Assembly: GCF_045207785.1 (NCBI RefSeq)
Contig: NZ_CP108778.1
Span: 248,001 to 312,000 of the forward strand
Direction of reading: 5' to 3'
Origin: Embleya sp045207785
GTDB lineage: Bacteria; Actinomycetota; Actinomycetes; Streptomycetales; Streptomycetaceae
Length of the DNA stretch: 64,000 nucleotides
This document shows, one piece after another, positions 35,728-44,034 of this stretch; position 1 is the first letter of the stretch, and every line of letters starts with the position of its first letter. The notes beneath the pieces were generated by a model. That model did no database searches. It was not told the origin of the DNA and was given only the letters and a program-made list of their open reading frames with translations. Both the position numbers and the translations under genes were made by a program.

Positions 35728-36702
35728 ATGGGCATCCTCGGAAAGATCGGCGCCGGCTGCGCCGCGGCGTTCCTCGCGCTGGTCGTGATCACCGGGGGAC
35801 TGATCATGGGTGTTGTGCAGGCGGTCGGCAGCGCGGCCTCCGGCACCGTCAACGCGGCCTCGAGCCTGGCGGACGCGAGCGAGCGCGCGAAGGCCGACAT
35901 CCCACCCGAGTACATGGCGCTGTACAAGCAGGCCGCCGCGACCTGCCCCGGCCTGTCCTGGACCGTGCTCGCCGCGATCGGCAAGGTCGAGACCGACCAC
36001 GGTCGCAGCCCTCTGCCCGGCGTGAAATCCGGCGCGAACGGGTCCGGCGCGATGGGCCCGATGCAGTTCATCTCCGCCACGTGGAACACCTACAACCCGC
36101 CCGGCACCAAACCCGGTGGCACACCGAACGTGTACGACCCCGCAGACGCCATCCCGGCGGCCGCGCGCATGCTCTGCGCCGAGGGGGCCCGCGACGGCCG
36201 CGACCTGAGGAAGGCGATCTTCGCGTACAACCACGCGACGTGGTACGTGAACCAAGTCCTGGAACAGGCGGACGCGTACACCGCCGTCGAACCCGCGACC
36301 CCGAGCATCGGAGGGCCCACCGAAGCAGCCTCGAAGGCCATAGCCTTCGCCCGAACCACCATCGGCACCCCCTACGTGTGGGGTGGCGACGGCCCGGCCG
36401 AGGGCGGCTACGACTGCTCCGGACTGACCAAGGCCGCCTACGCCAGCGCCGGCATCAAGCTCGAACGCGTCGCCCAGGACCAGTACTACTCCATGCCGCG
36501 TCTGCCCGCCGGAGCCCCGATCCTGCCCGGTGACCTCGTCTTCTACGGCACTCCCAGCAACGTGCACCACGTCGGACTGGCCATCGGTCCGGACACGATG
36601 ATCGAGGCACCACGCCCGGGCGTCGCGGTACGCGTGGGGCCCATCCGCTATCCCGGCAACGACTACATCGGCGCCACCCGACCGACCGCGAGCCGAAGGT
36701 GA
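35728..36702 (+). CDS. Bifunctional cell-wall hydrolase: transglycosylase plus NlpC/P60 (VirB1-like, 324 aa)
   Basis: ATG at 35728, four bases after the previous stop. An N-terminal membrane helix (AAFLALVVITGGLIMGVV) anchors the protein. A lytic-transglycosylase domain follows: CPGLSWTVLAAIGKVETDHG with the catalytic glutamate near 87-89, GAMGPMQFISATW, and AAARMLCAEGARDGRDLRKA. The NlpC/P60 peptidase has YDCSGLTKAAYASAG with the catalytic cysteine near 230 and NVHHVGLAIG with the histidine near 281. Both active centres look intact. It opens the peptidoglycan locally so the transfer machine can cross it. Confidence 0.93.
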   Translation: MGILGKIGAGCAAAFLALVVITGGLIMGVVQAVGSAASGTVNAASSLADASERAKADIPPEYMALYKQAAATCPGLSWTVLAAIGKVETDHGRSPLPGVKSGANGSGAMGPMQFISATWNTYNPPGTKPGGTPNVYDPADAIPAAARMLCAEGARDGRDLRKAIFAYNHATWYVNQVLEQADAYTAVEPATPSIGGPTEAASKAIAFARTTIGTPYVWGGDGPAEGGYDCSGLTKAAYASAGIKLERVAQDQYYSMPRLPAGAPILPGDLVFYGTPSNVHHVGLAIGPDTMIEAPRPGVAVRVGPIRYPGNDYIGATRPTASRR

Positions 36703-37538
36703 CCGTCACCCAGCCGCTCCTCCCCGGATGGGACATCGCCGCCGAGATCGCGGAACTCCGCGCCCTGATGCGTCAACTGACGGCGGCCCTGGTCACGGTC
36801 GCGGTCCTGGCACTGGTGTTCACCGCGGTGAACGTGACCCGCTTCGCGGTCGCGCACGGCGTGCCGACCCCGATCGCCTGGCTCCTGGACCCGATGGTCG
36901 CCCTCGGCCTGGCGGCCGGGCTGCTCACCGACGCCAAGTTGGCCGTCCACCGCGCCCGGCCCCCGGCGTGGGGAGCGGTGCTGCGCTGGTACACCGGCGT
37001 CAGCACCCTCACGATGAACACGTGGACGTCGTGGTGGCCCGACGGGCACGTGGGCGTCCCGCGGGATCCGGACGTCGCGGGGATCATCCTGCATTCCATC
37101 CCGCCGATCCTGGTGATGATCCTCGCCGAGGCCGTCGCCGCCTATCGACGCCGCATCAACTCCCTGATCGCCCACCGTGCCGCGATACCGCAGGCACCGC
37201 CGCCGTTCCCCTCGTACCCGGCCACCGTGGACCCCGGCTTCCCGACGCCCGCGCGGGAAGCCGACCCGCAGGAAGACGCGCTCGCGAGCGCGCCGCAGAC
37301 GCCCGACGAGGTACCCGACGCGTCCGGGGCACCCCGGGACGGATATCCGGAGCAGCTGTACACGGCGGCCTGGCGAGTGGACCAACGCAGCCGCACGCTC
37401 AACGAGAAACCCGCCTCCGTACGGCTGCTGCGCCGGCAACTGAGGATCAAGCAGGACACGGCCGTGCATCTGGCGGCCTGGCTGCGCGATTTCGGCCCTG
37501 ACGGCATCGGGCCCGACGCGGGTGACCTGCGCAGGTAA
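36699..37538 (+). CDS. SpdB-like DUF2637-type membrane protein (279 aa)
   Basis: GTG at 36699 overlaps the hydrolase stop. Four hydrophobic helices are visible: about residues 30-47 (LVTVAVLALVFTAVNV), 60-78, 97-115 and 128-145 (IILHSIPPILVMILAEAVAA). The family includes spread proteins (SpdB) that aid intramycelial plasmid transfer in Streptomyces. The C-terminal 60 residues (EKPASVRLLRRQLRIKQDTA followed by VHLAAWLRDFG) form a helix-turn-helix-like tail. The stop codon lies inside a long inverted repeat at 37534-37593. Confidence 0.75.
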   Translation: MTVTQPLLPGWDIAAEIAELRALMRQLTAALVTVAVLALVFTAVNVTRFAVAHGVPTPIAWLLDPMVALGLAAGLLTDAKLAVHRARPPAWGAVLRWYTGVSTLTMNTWTSWWPDGHVGVPRDPDVAGIILHSIPPILVMILAEAVAAYRRRINSLIAHRAAIPQAPPPFPSYPATVDPGFPTPAREADPQEDALASAPQTPDEVPDASGAPRDGYPEQLYTAAWRVDQRSRTLNEKPASVRLLRRQLRIKQDTAVHLAAWLRDFGPDGIGPDAGDLRR

Positions 37539-37593
37539 CGAAAGCGGTACCCGAATCGGACCGCGAGCCGTGTCGGGTACCGCTTTCGTTACC
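37534..37593. repeat. Perfect 21-bp inverted repeat overlapping the spdB-like stop
   Basis: Arms at 37534-37554 and 37573-37593 are perfect reverse complements (both contain GGTACC) with an 18-base spacer. A decayed relative (about 37601-37636, again GACCTGCG followed by GGTACCGAAGGCG) follows as a direct repeat. It could be a terminator, a protein-binding site, or both. Confidence 0.75.
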
Positions 37594-37653
37594 CGGGCGC
37601 CGACCTGCGGCGGTACCGAAGGCGTTACCCGAACCGTGGAACGTCAATTTATG

Positions 37654-37679
37654 AGTCTATTGCGATGTCGTAATAGACT
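37654..37679. promoter_or_regulatory. Palindromic operator candidate, copy 3 (extended)
   Basis: AGTCTATTGCG-N4-CGTAATAGACT, with 10 of 11 positions paired, then TGTAATG four bases beyond the core half-site, as in copy 2. It ends 61 bases before the GTG at 37740. Confidence 0.7.
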
Positions 37680-37739
37680 ATGTAATGTCGTTGGTGAACG
37701 GATTCGCGGAGGAGAACCGCCAAACCCACCGGAGACCCC

Positions 37740-38726
37740 GTGCCCACACGCGTCAACCCCACCTCGATCGCCACGTACGACGCGGCGCTGACGAAGTTCC
37801 GCAACAGCACCGGCGACGGCCTCGCCGAACTGCTCGCACGGACCCTGCTCGTCATGCGTCCGAACGCCCACACCCTGCTCATGCCGACCCAGGACGCGGA
37901 CCCGGACCCCGCACACGTCCCCGGTGACACGGACCGCCCCCTGGTGCTCGACCCCGACGACCACGTCGTCCTGCGGATCGCGGAGCGCCACCTCCCGCGC
38001 GTCACCGATTCCGAACTCCTCAACCTCTGGGACCCGTTGCTTCCGGACTGCCCCTTGTCGTTGCTGACGGTCGTCGATGCCCTGCGTCGAGGCGGGGCGA
38101 TCCTTCCCCGGCTCCCACGGGCCCGGCGTGGGGAACGCCTGCCGCTGAGCGACGACGCCCTTCGTGAGGCCGGCGGCCGGCGCCTGTCCTGGGCCGACCC
38201 CTACGCCCGCCACGCCAACGAACACGACCTCGACGCCGAGACGGCCCGATTCCAGGTGACGGCGGACGCCCACGCCCGGCTCTTGGGCGACACCCTGCGG
38301 GCGTTCTACGCCAGCGCGCACTATCTCGTGTTCACCCTCGAACACCGCCTCGGCGAGGACGAGGAGTACATCGACCTCGTGCACATGCTGGACGCCGACG
38401 GGGACATCGTGCAGGAGTTCGACATGCCGGATCCCGCCCTCGGCCCTCTGCCGGAATACCTGCGCCTCGCGTGGGGGCACGTCCCGAACTATCTCGACTT
38501 CGTCGAGGCGATCCGTCGCCTCCACCGCGCGGGAGCCCGATTCGACGAACTCCCGGAAGGCGCACACCGCCTGCCCCGCGCCCCCGGGTACGGGGGGCGC
38601 ATGTATTGCCTGCGGCTGACGCCCCACGCGAGCGCGCAGCACTTCCACGAGCCCCGCCGGCTCGGGTGGGGCCCGGCTACCCGCCACCGCAGGCTCCAGC
38701 CAGTACCGCCGGGGCGACTCGGCTGA
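37740..38726 (+). CDS. Hypothetical protein, paralogue of the next gene (328 aa)
   Basis: GTG at 37740 follows CCGGAGACC. The protein has no signal or membrane helix. A common architecture with the gene at 38800 is visible: an N-terminal helix, a region DPDDHVVLRIAERHLPRVTD, and a later segment EYIDLVHMLDADGDIVQEFD that matches EDTYPKRVLDERGETLLDFD in the partner. RRLHRAGARFDELPEG matches QWLHSRLVVFDELPSD. The family is unrecognised. It is controlled by the palindrome at 37654-37679. Confidence 0.65.
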   Translation: MPTRVNPTSIATYDAALTKFRNSTGDGLAELLARTLLVMRPNAHTLLMPTQDADPDPAHVPGDTDRPLVLDPDDHVVLRIAERHLPRVTDSELLNLWDPLLPDCPLSLLTVVDALRRGGAILPRLPRARRGERLPLSDDALREAGGRRLSWADPYARHANEHDLDAETARFQVTADAHARLLGDTLRAFYASAHYLVFTLEHRLGEDEEYIDLVHMLDADGDIVQEFDMPDPALGPLPEYLRLAWGHVPNYLDFVEAIRRLHRAGARFDELPEGAHRLPRAPGYGGRMYCLRLTPHASAQHFHEPRRLGWGPATRHRRLQPVPPGRLG

Positions 38727-38734
38727 CGAAGAAC

Positions 38735-38763
38735 TCCGGCGCCCGGCCCCTCCGGGCGCCGGA
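38735..38763. terminator. Stem-loop between the paralogues
   Basis: A perfect 12-bp stem (38735-38746 with 38752-38763) and a five-base loop, with no T-run. Confidence 0.6.
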
Positions 38764-38799
38764 CCGTGCATCGACACTGCCATCGCAAGGGGAGGCACG

Positions 38800-39780
38800 A
38801 TGACCACCACACACGACCTCGACCTCGATGCGTTCGCCGGCCACACCGCACGCCACGACGTTCGGACCGGCGACGTCGCGCGGGAATTGGCCGACGTCTA
38901 TGCCGCCACCCTGGCGCACCTCGCCGGTCCCGACGCCCACGTCCTCGCCGTCCCGTACGAGCCCGTCCCCGATGTCGACCCCGACCCGGTCCTCGACCCC
39001 CACCTGTACGTCGTGGACGCGTTCGGGCGTCCCCTCCTTCGGCTGCGCGACGGTGAGATCCCGGCTGTCACGGATCCGCGACTGCGCGCCTACTGGGGCG
39101 ACTTCGATCTCGCGCGGCGCGCCTGCCACGAGGAGATCCTCGACCGGCTGCGGCGTATGGGCGGCGTGTTCCCCCGATTCGATCCCCGGGTGCCGGACGT
39201 GCGCGTCGGGCTGCCGATCTCGGCCACGGCCGTGACCGCCGCCGGCGGCGCGCGTCTGCTGTCGCGACAGGGAGCCCCCTGCCTCGACACCTTCGAAGCA
39301 GCCGACGACATGTTCCGGACGGCAACCGACACCCTGATGCGCCGCATCGCCGACACCATCACCGAGGCGCTGCCGGAAGCGGCCTACCTGCTGCTGGCGG
39401 TCTTCGACGACCACGACTACAGCCACGAGGACACCTATCCCAAGCGTGTCCTCGACGAACGCGGCGAGACGCTCCTCGACTTCGACCTCAAGCACGAACA
39501 GGTGGACCTCTCCGGCCTCAGCGACCGCACTCGCGCCGCATGGGGCAGGCGGACCGCGCTCGACTTCGGAACCCTTCGCCACACACTCCAATGGCTCCAC
39601 AGCCGGTTGGTCGTATTCGACGAACTCCCCTCCGACCTGCGCAAGGCCGAATACGACGACAAGTGGTACTGCGTGGCGCTGCGTCCCGACGTGCGGGTCG
39701 AGATCGGCGACCCGCACGCCGACCACCACCGACTCGCGTACGAGCCGGTCGTCCGCCCCTACCGCCCCCGGGCCGCCTGA
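38800..39780 (+). CDS. Hypothetical protein, paralogue of 37740 (326 aa)
   Basis: ATG at 38800 follows AGGGGAGGCACG. The domain order equals that of the 37740 product (LYVVDAFGRPLLRLRDGEIP, then AYLLLAVFDDHDYSHEDTYP, then VVFDELPSDLRKAEYDDKWY). The pair therefore arose by duplication. The sequences have diverged well beyond half identity, so the duplication is old. No catalytic motif is visible. It is convergent with the regulator at 39895, with a strong stem-loop between. Confidence 0.65.
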   Translation: MTTTHDLDLDAFAGHTARHDVRTGDVARELADVYAATLAHLAGPDAHVLAVPYEPVPDVDPDPVLDPHLYVVDAFGRPLLRLRDGEIPAVTDPRLRAYWGDFDLARRACHEEILDRLRRMGGVFPRFDPRVPDVRVGLPISATAVTAAGGARLLSRQGAPCLDTFEAADDMFRTATDTLMRRIADTITEALPEAAYLLLAVFDDHDYSHEDTYPKRVLDERGETLLDFDLKHEQVDLSGLSDRTRAAWGRRTALDFGTLRHTLQWLHSRLVVFDELPSDLRKAEYDDKWYCVALRPDVRVEIGDPHADHHRLAYEPVVRPYRPRAA

Positions 39781-39824
39781 CCATCCCTCCCGGCCGCCAC
39801 GCCCCGCCCACGCGGCGGCCACCC

Positions 39825-39862
39825 GTGACCCCGTGCGCGCCTCCCCCAGCGCACGGGGTCAC
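39825..39862. terminator. Bidirectional stem-loop terminator
   Basis: A perfect 14-bp stem (39825-39838 with 39849-39862) and a ten-base loop between convergent genes. A short TT follows on the plus side. Confidence 0.7.
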
Positions 39863-39894
39863 TTCATGCCGTCCACCCCTGGCGCCCCGGGGCC

Positions 39895-40677
39895 TCAGCC
39901 GGCTACCGTTGGCTCGTACATCACGAACAGGGACCATCCACCTGCCAGTCGGGTGGTGGTCGCGAGCATCTCGTGAACCCCGCCGTCCTCGGCCACGACC
40001 TTGTGGGCGGCGACCGGCATGACCAGGGCGGCGTCCTGGCTGTGCCAGTGCGCAGTGATGCCCGGCAGGGCGAGCAACGCCTCCAACGCGGCCGCGACGT
40101 CCACGTCGAACGGCCGCCGAACCCTCAACTCCCGGGCCACGGCCACCGCCGTGTCCCGCAGCCGGTCCACGTCGGCGAAACGCTGCGCCGCGACCGGACC
40201 GAACGCCCACGTCAGGGCGTTGACCCACGGCCCCTCGGTCGAGGTGCCCAGCCATGTGCGGAAGTCGGCGGTGGCGTCGACCAGGTTCATCGCATGGTCG
40301 AAGAGTGCCGCCCGACCGGGTTCGAGCCGGCGCAGGAGCTCGCGATACTGCTCGACCGGGACGGCTTGGCGAAGACGCGGGCCTTCGCAGTGGGTCTCCG
40401 CGAGCAGAAACAGACGCTCGCGTTCCGTCTCGGTCATGTGCAGGGCCGCGGCGACACGGCGCAGCATCCCGGGGCTGGGAGCGTCATGGTCGCCACGTTC
40501 CAGAGTGGCGTACCAGCGGGCGCTGACTCCGGCCAACGCCGCGACATCGTTCTGCCGCAGACCCGGACCGCGGTGCCCGGGGCGCTGACCCAGGTGCACG
40601 GCGACCGGGTCGATCCGGGCCCGGCAGGTCGTGAGCAGGTGGTTCAGGTCCTCGCGACGTATCTCGTCGACGTCCAA
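39895..40677 (-). CDS. Helix-turn-helix regulator with MmyB-like ligand domain (260 aa)
   Basis: The start is TTG at 40677 with a G-run about seven bases upstream, so it may lie elsewhere. The XRE-type helix-turn-helix is GLRQNDVAALAGVSARWYAT plus LERGDHDAPSPGMLRRVAAA (about residues 38-78). The C-terminal domain (VPVEQYRELLRRLEPGRAAL, MNLVDATADFRTWL, TWAFGPVAAQRFADVDRLRD) is the MmyB-like transcription-regulator ligand-binding domain common in Streptomyces, PAS-like and able to bind fatty acids in characterised members. It is divergent from the Tad operon. Confidence 0.85.
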   Translation of the reverse strand: MDVDEIRREDLNHLLTTCRARIDPVAVHLGQRPGHRGPGLRQNDVAALAGVSARWYATLERGDHDAPSPGMLRRVAAALHMTETERERLFLLAETHCEGPRLRQAVPVEQYRELLRRLEPGRAALFDHAMNLVDATADFRTWLGTSTEGPWVNALTWAFGPVAAQRFADVDRLRDTAVAVARELRVRRPFDVDVAAALEALLALPGITAHWHSQDAALVMPVAAHKVVAEDGGVHEMLATTTRLAGGWSLFVMYEPTVAG

Positions 40678-41021
40678 CGATCATCCCCCCACATGGCCAC
40701 GACCCCACGCCGTGGCGTCCGAAAATCGACTTGCGGTTTCCTCCGATGTCAACACCCGCACTGGCCACTCGCGTTACATCCTGTCACTTGTCGATTACGT
40801 CCGTCGAGCCTGTTTTCGCAGGTGGGAGCCGATACGTCGCAGAGCGCAAGATCAAATAGGCAAGATCAGGGAGGCATGATCACGATGGCACTCAAACGGC
40901 GACACTTACGACGACCTACCGCTTTCTCTGCAGGTCAGGGACCATGTGTGATCCGCTGGCGTGACCGCGTGATCACCGAATCGGATAGCCGGGCCATGTC
41001 GGCGGGGGAAAGGGACGGGAT
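40678..41021. other. Divergent intergenic region upstream of the Tad operon
   Basis: The 344 bases separate the MmyB-type regulator from the lipoprotein gene. An inverted pair TGATCACG/CGTGATCA (about 40876 and 40967) lies 90 bases apart. A possible 53-residue frame (ATG 40876 to stop 41037) has GGGAGG upstream but overlaps the lipoprotein start and has weak coding bias. Confidence 0.35.
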
Positions 41022-41549
41022 ATGCGGGGCACGATGACGGCCGTCGGGCTGGCCGTACTGTCGGTCGTGGTGGCCGGATGCAACTCGAGTGACTCCTCCA
41101 CGGCGAAGAAGACGACGCCGCCTTCGACAGCGAGCCCAACGTCCTCGACGCCGGTCTCGCAGGCCGAGGCTCTCGCGACCTACCGGAACCTGTGGGCCGC
41201 CGCGACGAAGGCAGCGGCCACCTCCGCTGCCGAGGATCCGGAACTGCGCAAGTACGCCCACGACGACGCCCTGGCGTATTTCGTCGGGAGCAACCTGGAC
41301 AACAAGGAGAAGGGGCTCGTGGCGAAGGGAGAGCCGGGAATCTCACCGCGCGTGGTCGGGGAATCCGAAGACCGGGTTACCGTGGCGGACTGCGTTGACA
41401 GCTCCCGCTGGCTGAAGTACCGAGTGTCCGACGGGCAGTTGGCGGACGACGTGCCGGGAGGCCATCACCGGGCCGAGGCCACGGTGACGCGCACTGCCGT
41501 TGGCTGGAGGGTTACCCACCTCAGCATTGAGGGGGTGGGCACATGCTGA
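41022..41549 (+). CDS. Secreted lipoprotein at the head of the Tad operon (175 aa)
   Basis: ATG at 41022 follows a purine-rich GGGAAAGGGACGGG. The signal peptide ends in the lipobox VVVAGC (cysteine near 20), then a serine/threonine-rich linker. The remainder (QAEALATYRNLWAAATKAAA, ELRKYAHDDALAYFVG, TVADCVDSSRWLKYRV) resembles small actinobacterial lipoproteins of the nuclear-transport-factor-2-like type. It overlaps the next gene by seven bases, so the two are co-translated. Confidence 0.8.
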   Translation: MRGTMTAVGLAVLSVVVAGCNSSDSSTAKKTTPPSTASPTSSTPVSQAEALATYRNLWAAATKAAATSAAEDPELRKYAHDDALAYFVGSNLDNKEKGLVAKGEPGISPRVVGESEDRVTVADCVDSSRWLKYRVSDGQLADDVPGGHHRAEATVTRTAVGWRVTHLSIEGVGTC

Positions 41550-42367
41550 TGCCCCGCTCCCTCGTGCTGGGAGCCGCCCTCGGGTTGCTGATCGCCGGAA
41601 ACTGCGGCCAGGCGTTCGCGGATGACATCGTCGGCACCACCAACGGCGGAAGTGGAAAGGTCACCTGCAACGGGTCGCAGTGCACCGTGAGCGCCGGCAG
41701 CAACCCCGGAACGGGCACACCCGGCGGCGGGGGCCAGACCACGACTCCGGTCGGGACCGGTCACAACCCCGCCGGGCCCGGACCACAGGCGCCGGATCTC
41801 AAGCTGCCCAAGATGCCCATCCCCGGGTTGAACGCGCCTGTGCCACCGGCCCAGCCCGGTCAGCCCGCGCCACCTGCCCCGCCGTCGCCGCAGGAGGTCG
41901 CGCAGACGGCGGTGTCGCAACTCCAGTTGCCGTCGCCGGTGATCGCGACGAATCCGGTCGGTGAGCAGATCGTGGGTGTGCCGAGTTGGTTGTGGATCGA
42001 TCCCGCGTCGTGGGCGCCGGTGTCGGCGACAGCCGAGGTTCCCGGAGTGTCGGTGACTGCGACCGCGACCCCGCAGCGCGTTTTGTGGACGATGGGCGAC
42101 GGGTCCACCGTCACCTGCGCGGGGCCGGGCACGGCGTACTCGACCCGGTTCGCCCCGGCTTCCGCTTCCCCGGACTGCGGGCACACCTATACGCGTTCAT
42201 CGGCGACGCAGCCGGGTGCGGCGTATGCGGTGTCGGCCACGATCTCGTGGACGGTCACCTGGGCAGGCGCCGGACAGACCGGCGTCGTGCCGGGCATGCA
42301 GACCACCGGACAGATCACCACACGGGTGGCCGAGGTCCAGGCCGTCGTCGTGAACTACCGCTCCTGA
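41543..42367 (+). CDS. Secreted proline-rich protein with a C-terminal PKD-like domain (274 aa)
   Basis: ATG at 41543. The signal peptide is LVLGAALGLLIAGNCGQAFA. A glycine/proline/threonine-rich linker of 90 residues follows. The C-terminal domain (ATATPQRVLWTMGDGSTVTC, AGPGTAYSTRF, CGHTYTRSSATQPGAAYAVS, TWAGAGQTGVV) has the W.mGDG and HtY motifs of PKD-type beta-sandwiches, with a paired cysteine. This protein type is commonly found in front of the Tad genes in Streptomyces and may be a surface component of the pilus. Confidence 0.8.
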   Translation: MLMPRSLVLGAALGLLIAGNCGQAFADDIVGTTNGGSGKVTCNGSQCTVSAGSNPGTGTPGGGGQTTTPVGTGHNPAGPGPQAPDLKLPKMPIPGLNAPVPPAQPGQPAPPAPPSPQEVAQTAVSQLQLPSPVIATNPVGEQIVGVPSWLWIDPASWAPVSATAEVPGVSVTATATPQRVLWTMGDGSTVTCAGPGTAYSTRFAPASASPDCGHTYTRSSATQPGAAYAVSATISWTVTWAGAGQTGVVPGMQTTGQITTRVAEVQAVVVNYRS

Positions 42368-42430
42368 CCCCCTATTCCTGACGCGACGTCAACTCGGAAG
42401 CTCGACCGGACATTTGATGGGAGGCGAGTT

Positions 42431-43177
42431 GTGGGTACCCCCATGCCCGATTCGGCTGCACGCACGGGCCTCAACGGCGGCCGCGCGCGGGGTTCCACCG
42501 CGCGGACGCCGTCGGGCGAGGTGCGTCGCGGCGCGGCGAAGAAGCCCCCGGCCGCGGTGGGCGAACGCCGCCGCAGGCGCGGCTGGTTGTGGGGCGGGAT
42601 CGCGCTGGTCGTCGTCGCCGGCCTGGTGTTCGCGCTGTTGGCGCAGCGCCTGGGCGACCGGCACACCGTGCTCGCCCTGTCCCGGCCGGTCCCGGCCGGG
42701 CAGGTCATCGCGGACGGGGATCTGCGCCGGGTCCAGGTGGCCGAGGACGGCGGACTCGGCCTGTTCCGCGACGGCGACCGGGCGCAGGTCGTCGGCCGTG
42801 TCGCCCTGGTGCCGCTGGAGGCGGGAGCGCTGCTGCAGCGCTCGTTCCTCGGCGAAACCGAGGCGTTCCCGCCGGCGGGGCGGGCGGTGGTGTCCGTGTC
42901 GATCAAGCCGGGCGGCGCGCCGGCGCAGTTGCGCGAGGGTCAGCGTGTGGCCGTCATGGAGGCGGCGCAGCCGGCCGCGGCCGCCGGTACCGCTCCGGCT
43001 TCCGAGCCGCCGGCGGCGCGGGTGGTGGCCACCGTGGTCACCGTGGGCGGTGCCGCCGCCAACACGCAGGATTTCGCGGTGAGTCTGCTGGTGGAGATTC
43101 CGGCGTCGCGGGTGGTAACGGCGATGCGCGAGCCGCGCCTGGTGGTCTTGCCCGCGACGACCGCCGAGGTGCCGTGA
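42431..43177 (+). CDS. CpaB/RcpC-like SAF-domain protein (248 aa)
   Basis: GTG at 42431 follows GGGAGGCGAG. After a disordered 50-residue start comes one membrane helix (GGIALVVVAGLVFALLAQRL). The SAF domain follows (VLALSRPVPAGQVIADGDLR, ALVPLEAGALLQRSFLGE, VSVSIKPGGAPAQLREGQRV), as in CpaB/RcpC periplasmic organisers of Tad pili. In Gram-positives without an outer membrane it would stand at the outer face of the cell membrane. The stop overlaps the next start. Confidence 0.85.
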   Translation: MGTPMPDSAARTGLNGGRARGSTARTPSGEVRRGAAKKPPAAVGERRRRRGWLWGGIALVVVAGLVFALLAQRLGDRHTVLALSRPVPAGQVIADGDLRRVQVAEDGGLGLFRDGDRAQVVGRVALVPLEAGALLQRSFLGETEAFPPAGRAVVSVSIKPGGAPAQLREGQRVAVMEAAQPAAAAGTAPASEPPAARVVATVVTVGGAAANTQDFAVSLLVEIPASRVVTAMREPRLVVLPATTAEVP

Positions 43178-44034
43178 TGCGCCGGATGGTGGTGGTCGCC
43201 TCGGTCAAAGGCGCCCCCGGGGCCACGACGACCGCGCTCGCACTGGCCACCCAATGGCCCGACGCTGAAGGCACGGACGACTCCCGGACCCGGTCGGCCC
43301 AGTCGTCCGGGACGGGAGAGCGCGCGGCCCGCCTGCTGTTGGAGGCGGACCCCTCGGGCGGCGACGCGGCCGCGTGGCGCGGCCTGTCCGACACCCCCGG
43401 TCTCCTGGACCTGGCCGCATCGGTGCGCCACGACTCGGATTCGGGCGACCTGATCGCTCGCTGGGCCCAACCCCTCACGGAATCGGGCGCGTTGCTGGTG
43501 CCGGCTCCGGCGAGCGCGGCGCAGGCACGCGCCGGCAGCGAGCTCCTCGCCCGTGCATCGTTCGCCGCGGTGCGCGCCTCGAACGAGGCGGCCGATTCGG
43601 GCGTCCTGGTCGTCGACGTCGGCCGGCTCGGGGCGGTCGAGTCCTCGTGGGCGGGTGCGGCCGACGCCCTCGTCCTGGTCTGCCGGGGCGGGGTGGACGC
43701 GCTCGCGCACGTCGCCGCCGGGATCGAGGACCTCAAGGCCGCCGCGTCGTGGATGTGCCTGGCCGTGGTGGGCCCGTGCCCGTATCCGATGGCGGAGATC
43801 GCCCGGAACCTGGGGCTCGACCGCGTGCAACACCTGCCGTGGGACCCCGACGCGGTCGACGCGATCCGACACGGGACCCCGCTGCGCCGCCGACGCGGCC
43901 GCCGGACCCTGGGCGCGGCGATGGACGAGCTGATCCGCGAGGTGCGCCGTCATGTCGAACTCCCCATCGCCCGAACCCCCCTACCGCCCTCGGCGGTACC
44001 CCCGACCGGAGCCGAGAAGGGAACGCACCGATGA
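43177..44034 (+). CDS. CpaE-like MinD/ParA-family ATPase (285 aa)
   Basis: ATG at 43177 (GTG 43174 alternative). The Walker A is unusual: VVVASVKGAPGATTTALAL (about residues 4-22), with KGAPGATTT in place of KGGxGKS, so the last lysine is missing. This is seen in CpaE/TadZ-type pilus-localisation proteins, some of which lack ATPase activity. Later motifs are LLLEADPSGGDAAAWRGLSD and SGVLVVDVGRL. Likely it positions the pilus machine at the membrane. Confidence 0.8.
   Translation: MRRMVVVASVKGAPGATTTALALATQWPDAEGTDDSRTRSAQSSGTGERAARLLLEADPSGGDAAAWRGLSDTPGLLDLAASVRHDSDSGDLIARWAQPLTESGALLVPAPASAAQARAGSELLARASFAAVRASNEAADSGVLVVDVGRLGAVESSWAGAADALVLVCRGGVDALAHVAAGIEDLKAAASWMCLAVVGPCPYPMAEIARNLGLDRVQHLPWDPDAVDAIRHGTPLRRRRGRRTLGAAMDELIREVRRHVELPIARTPLPPSAVPPTGAEKGTHR

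Noticed and set aside
40876..41037. 53-codon frame between the MmyB-type regulator and the lipoprotein
   Set aside because: It has GGGAGG nearby but overlaps the lipoprotein start and shows weak bias; left as a possibility in the intergenic entry.
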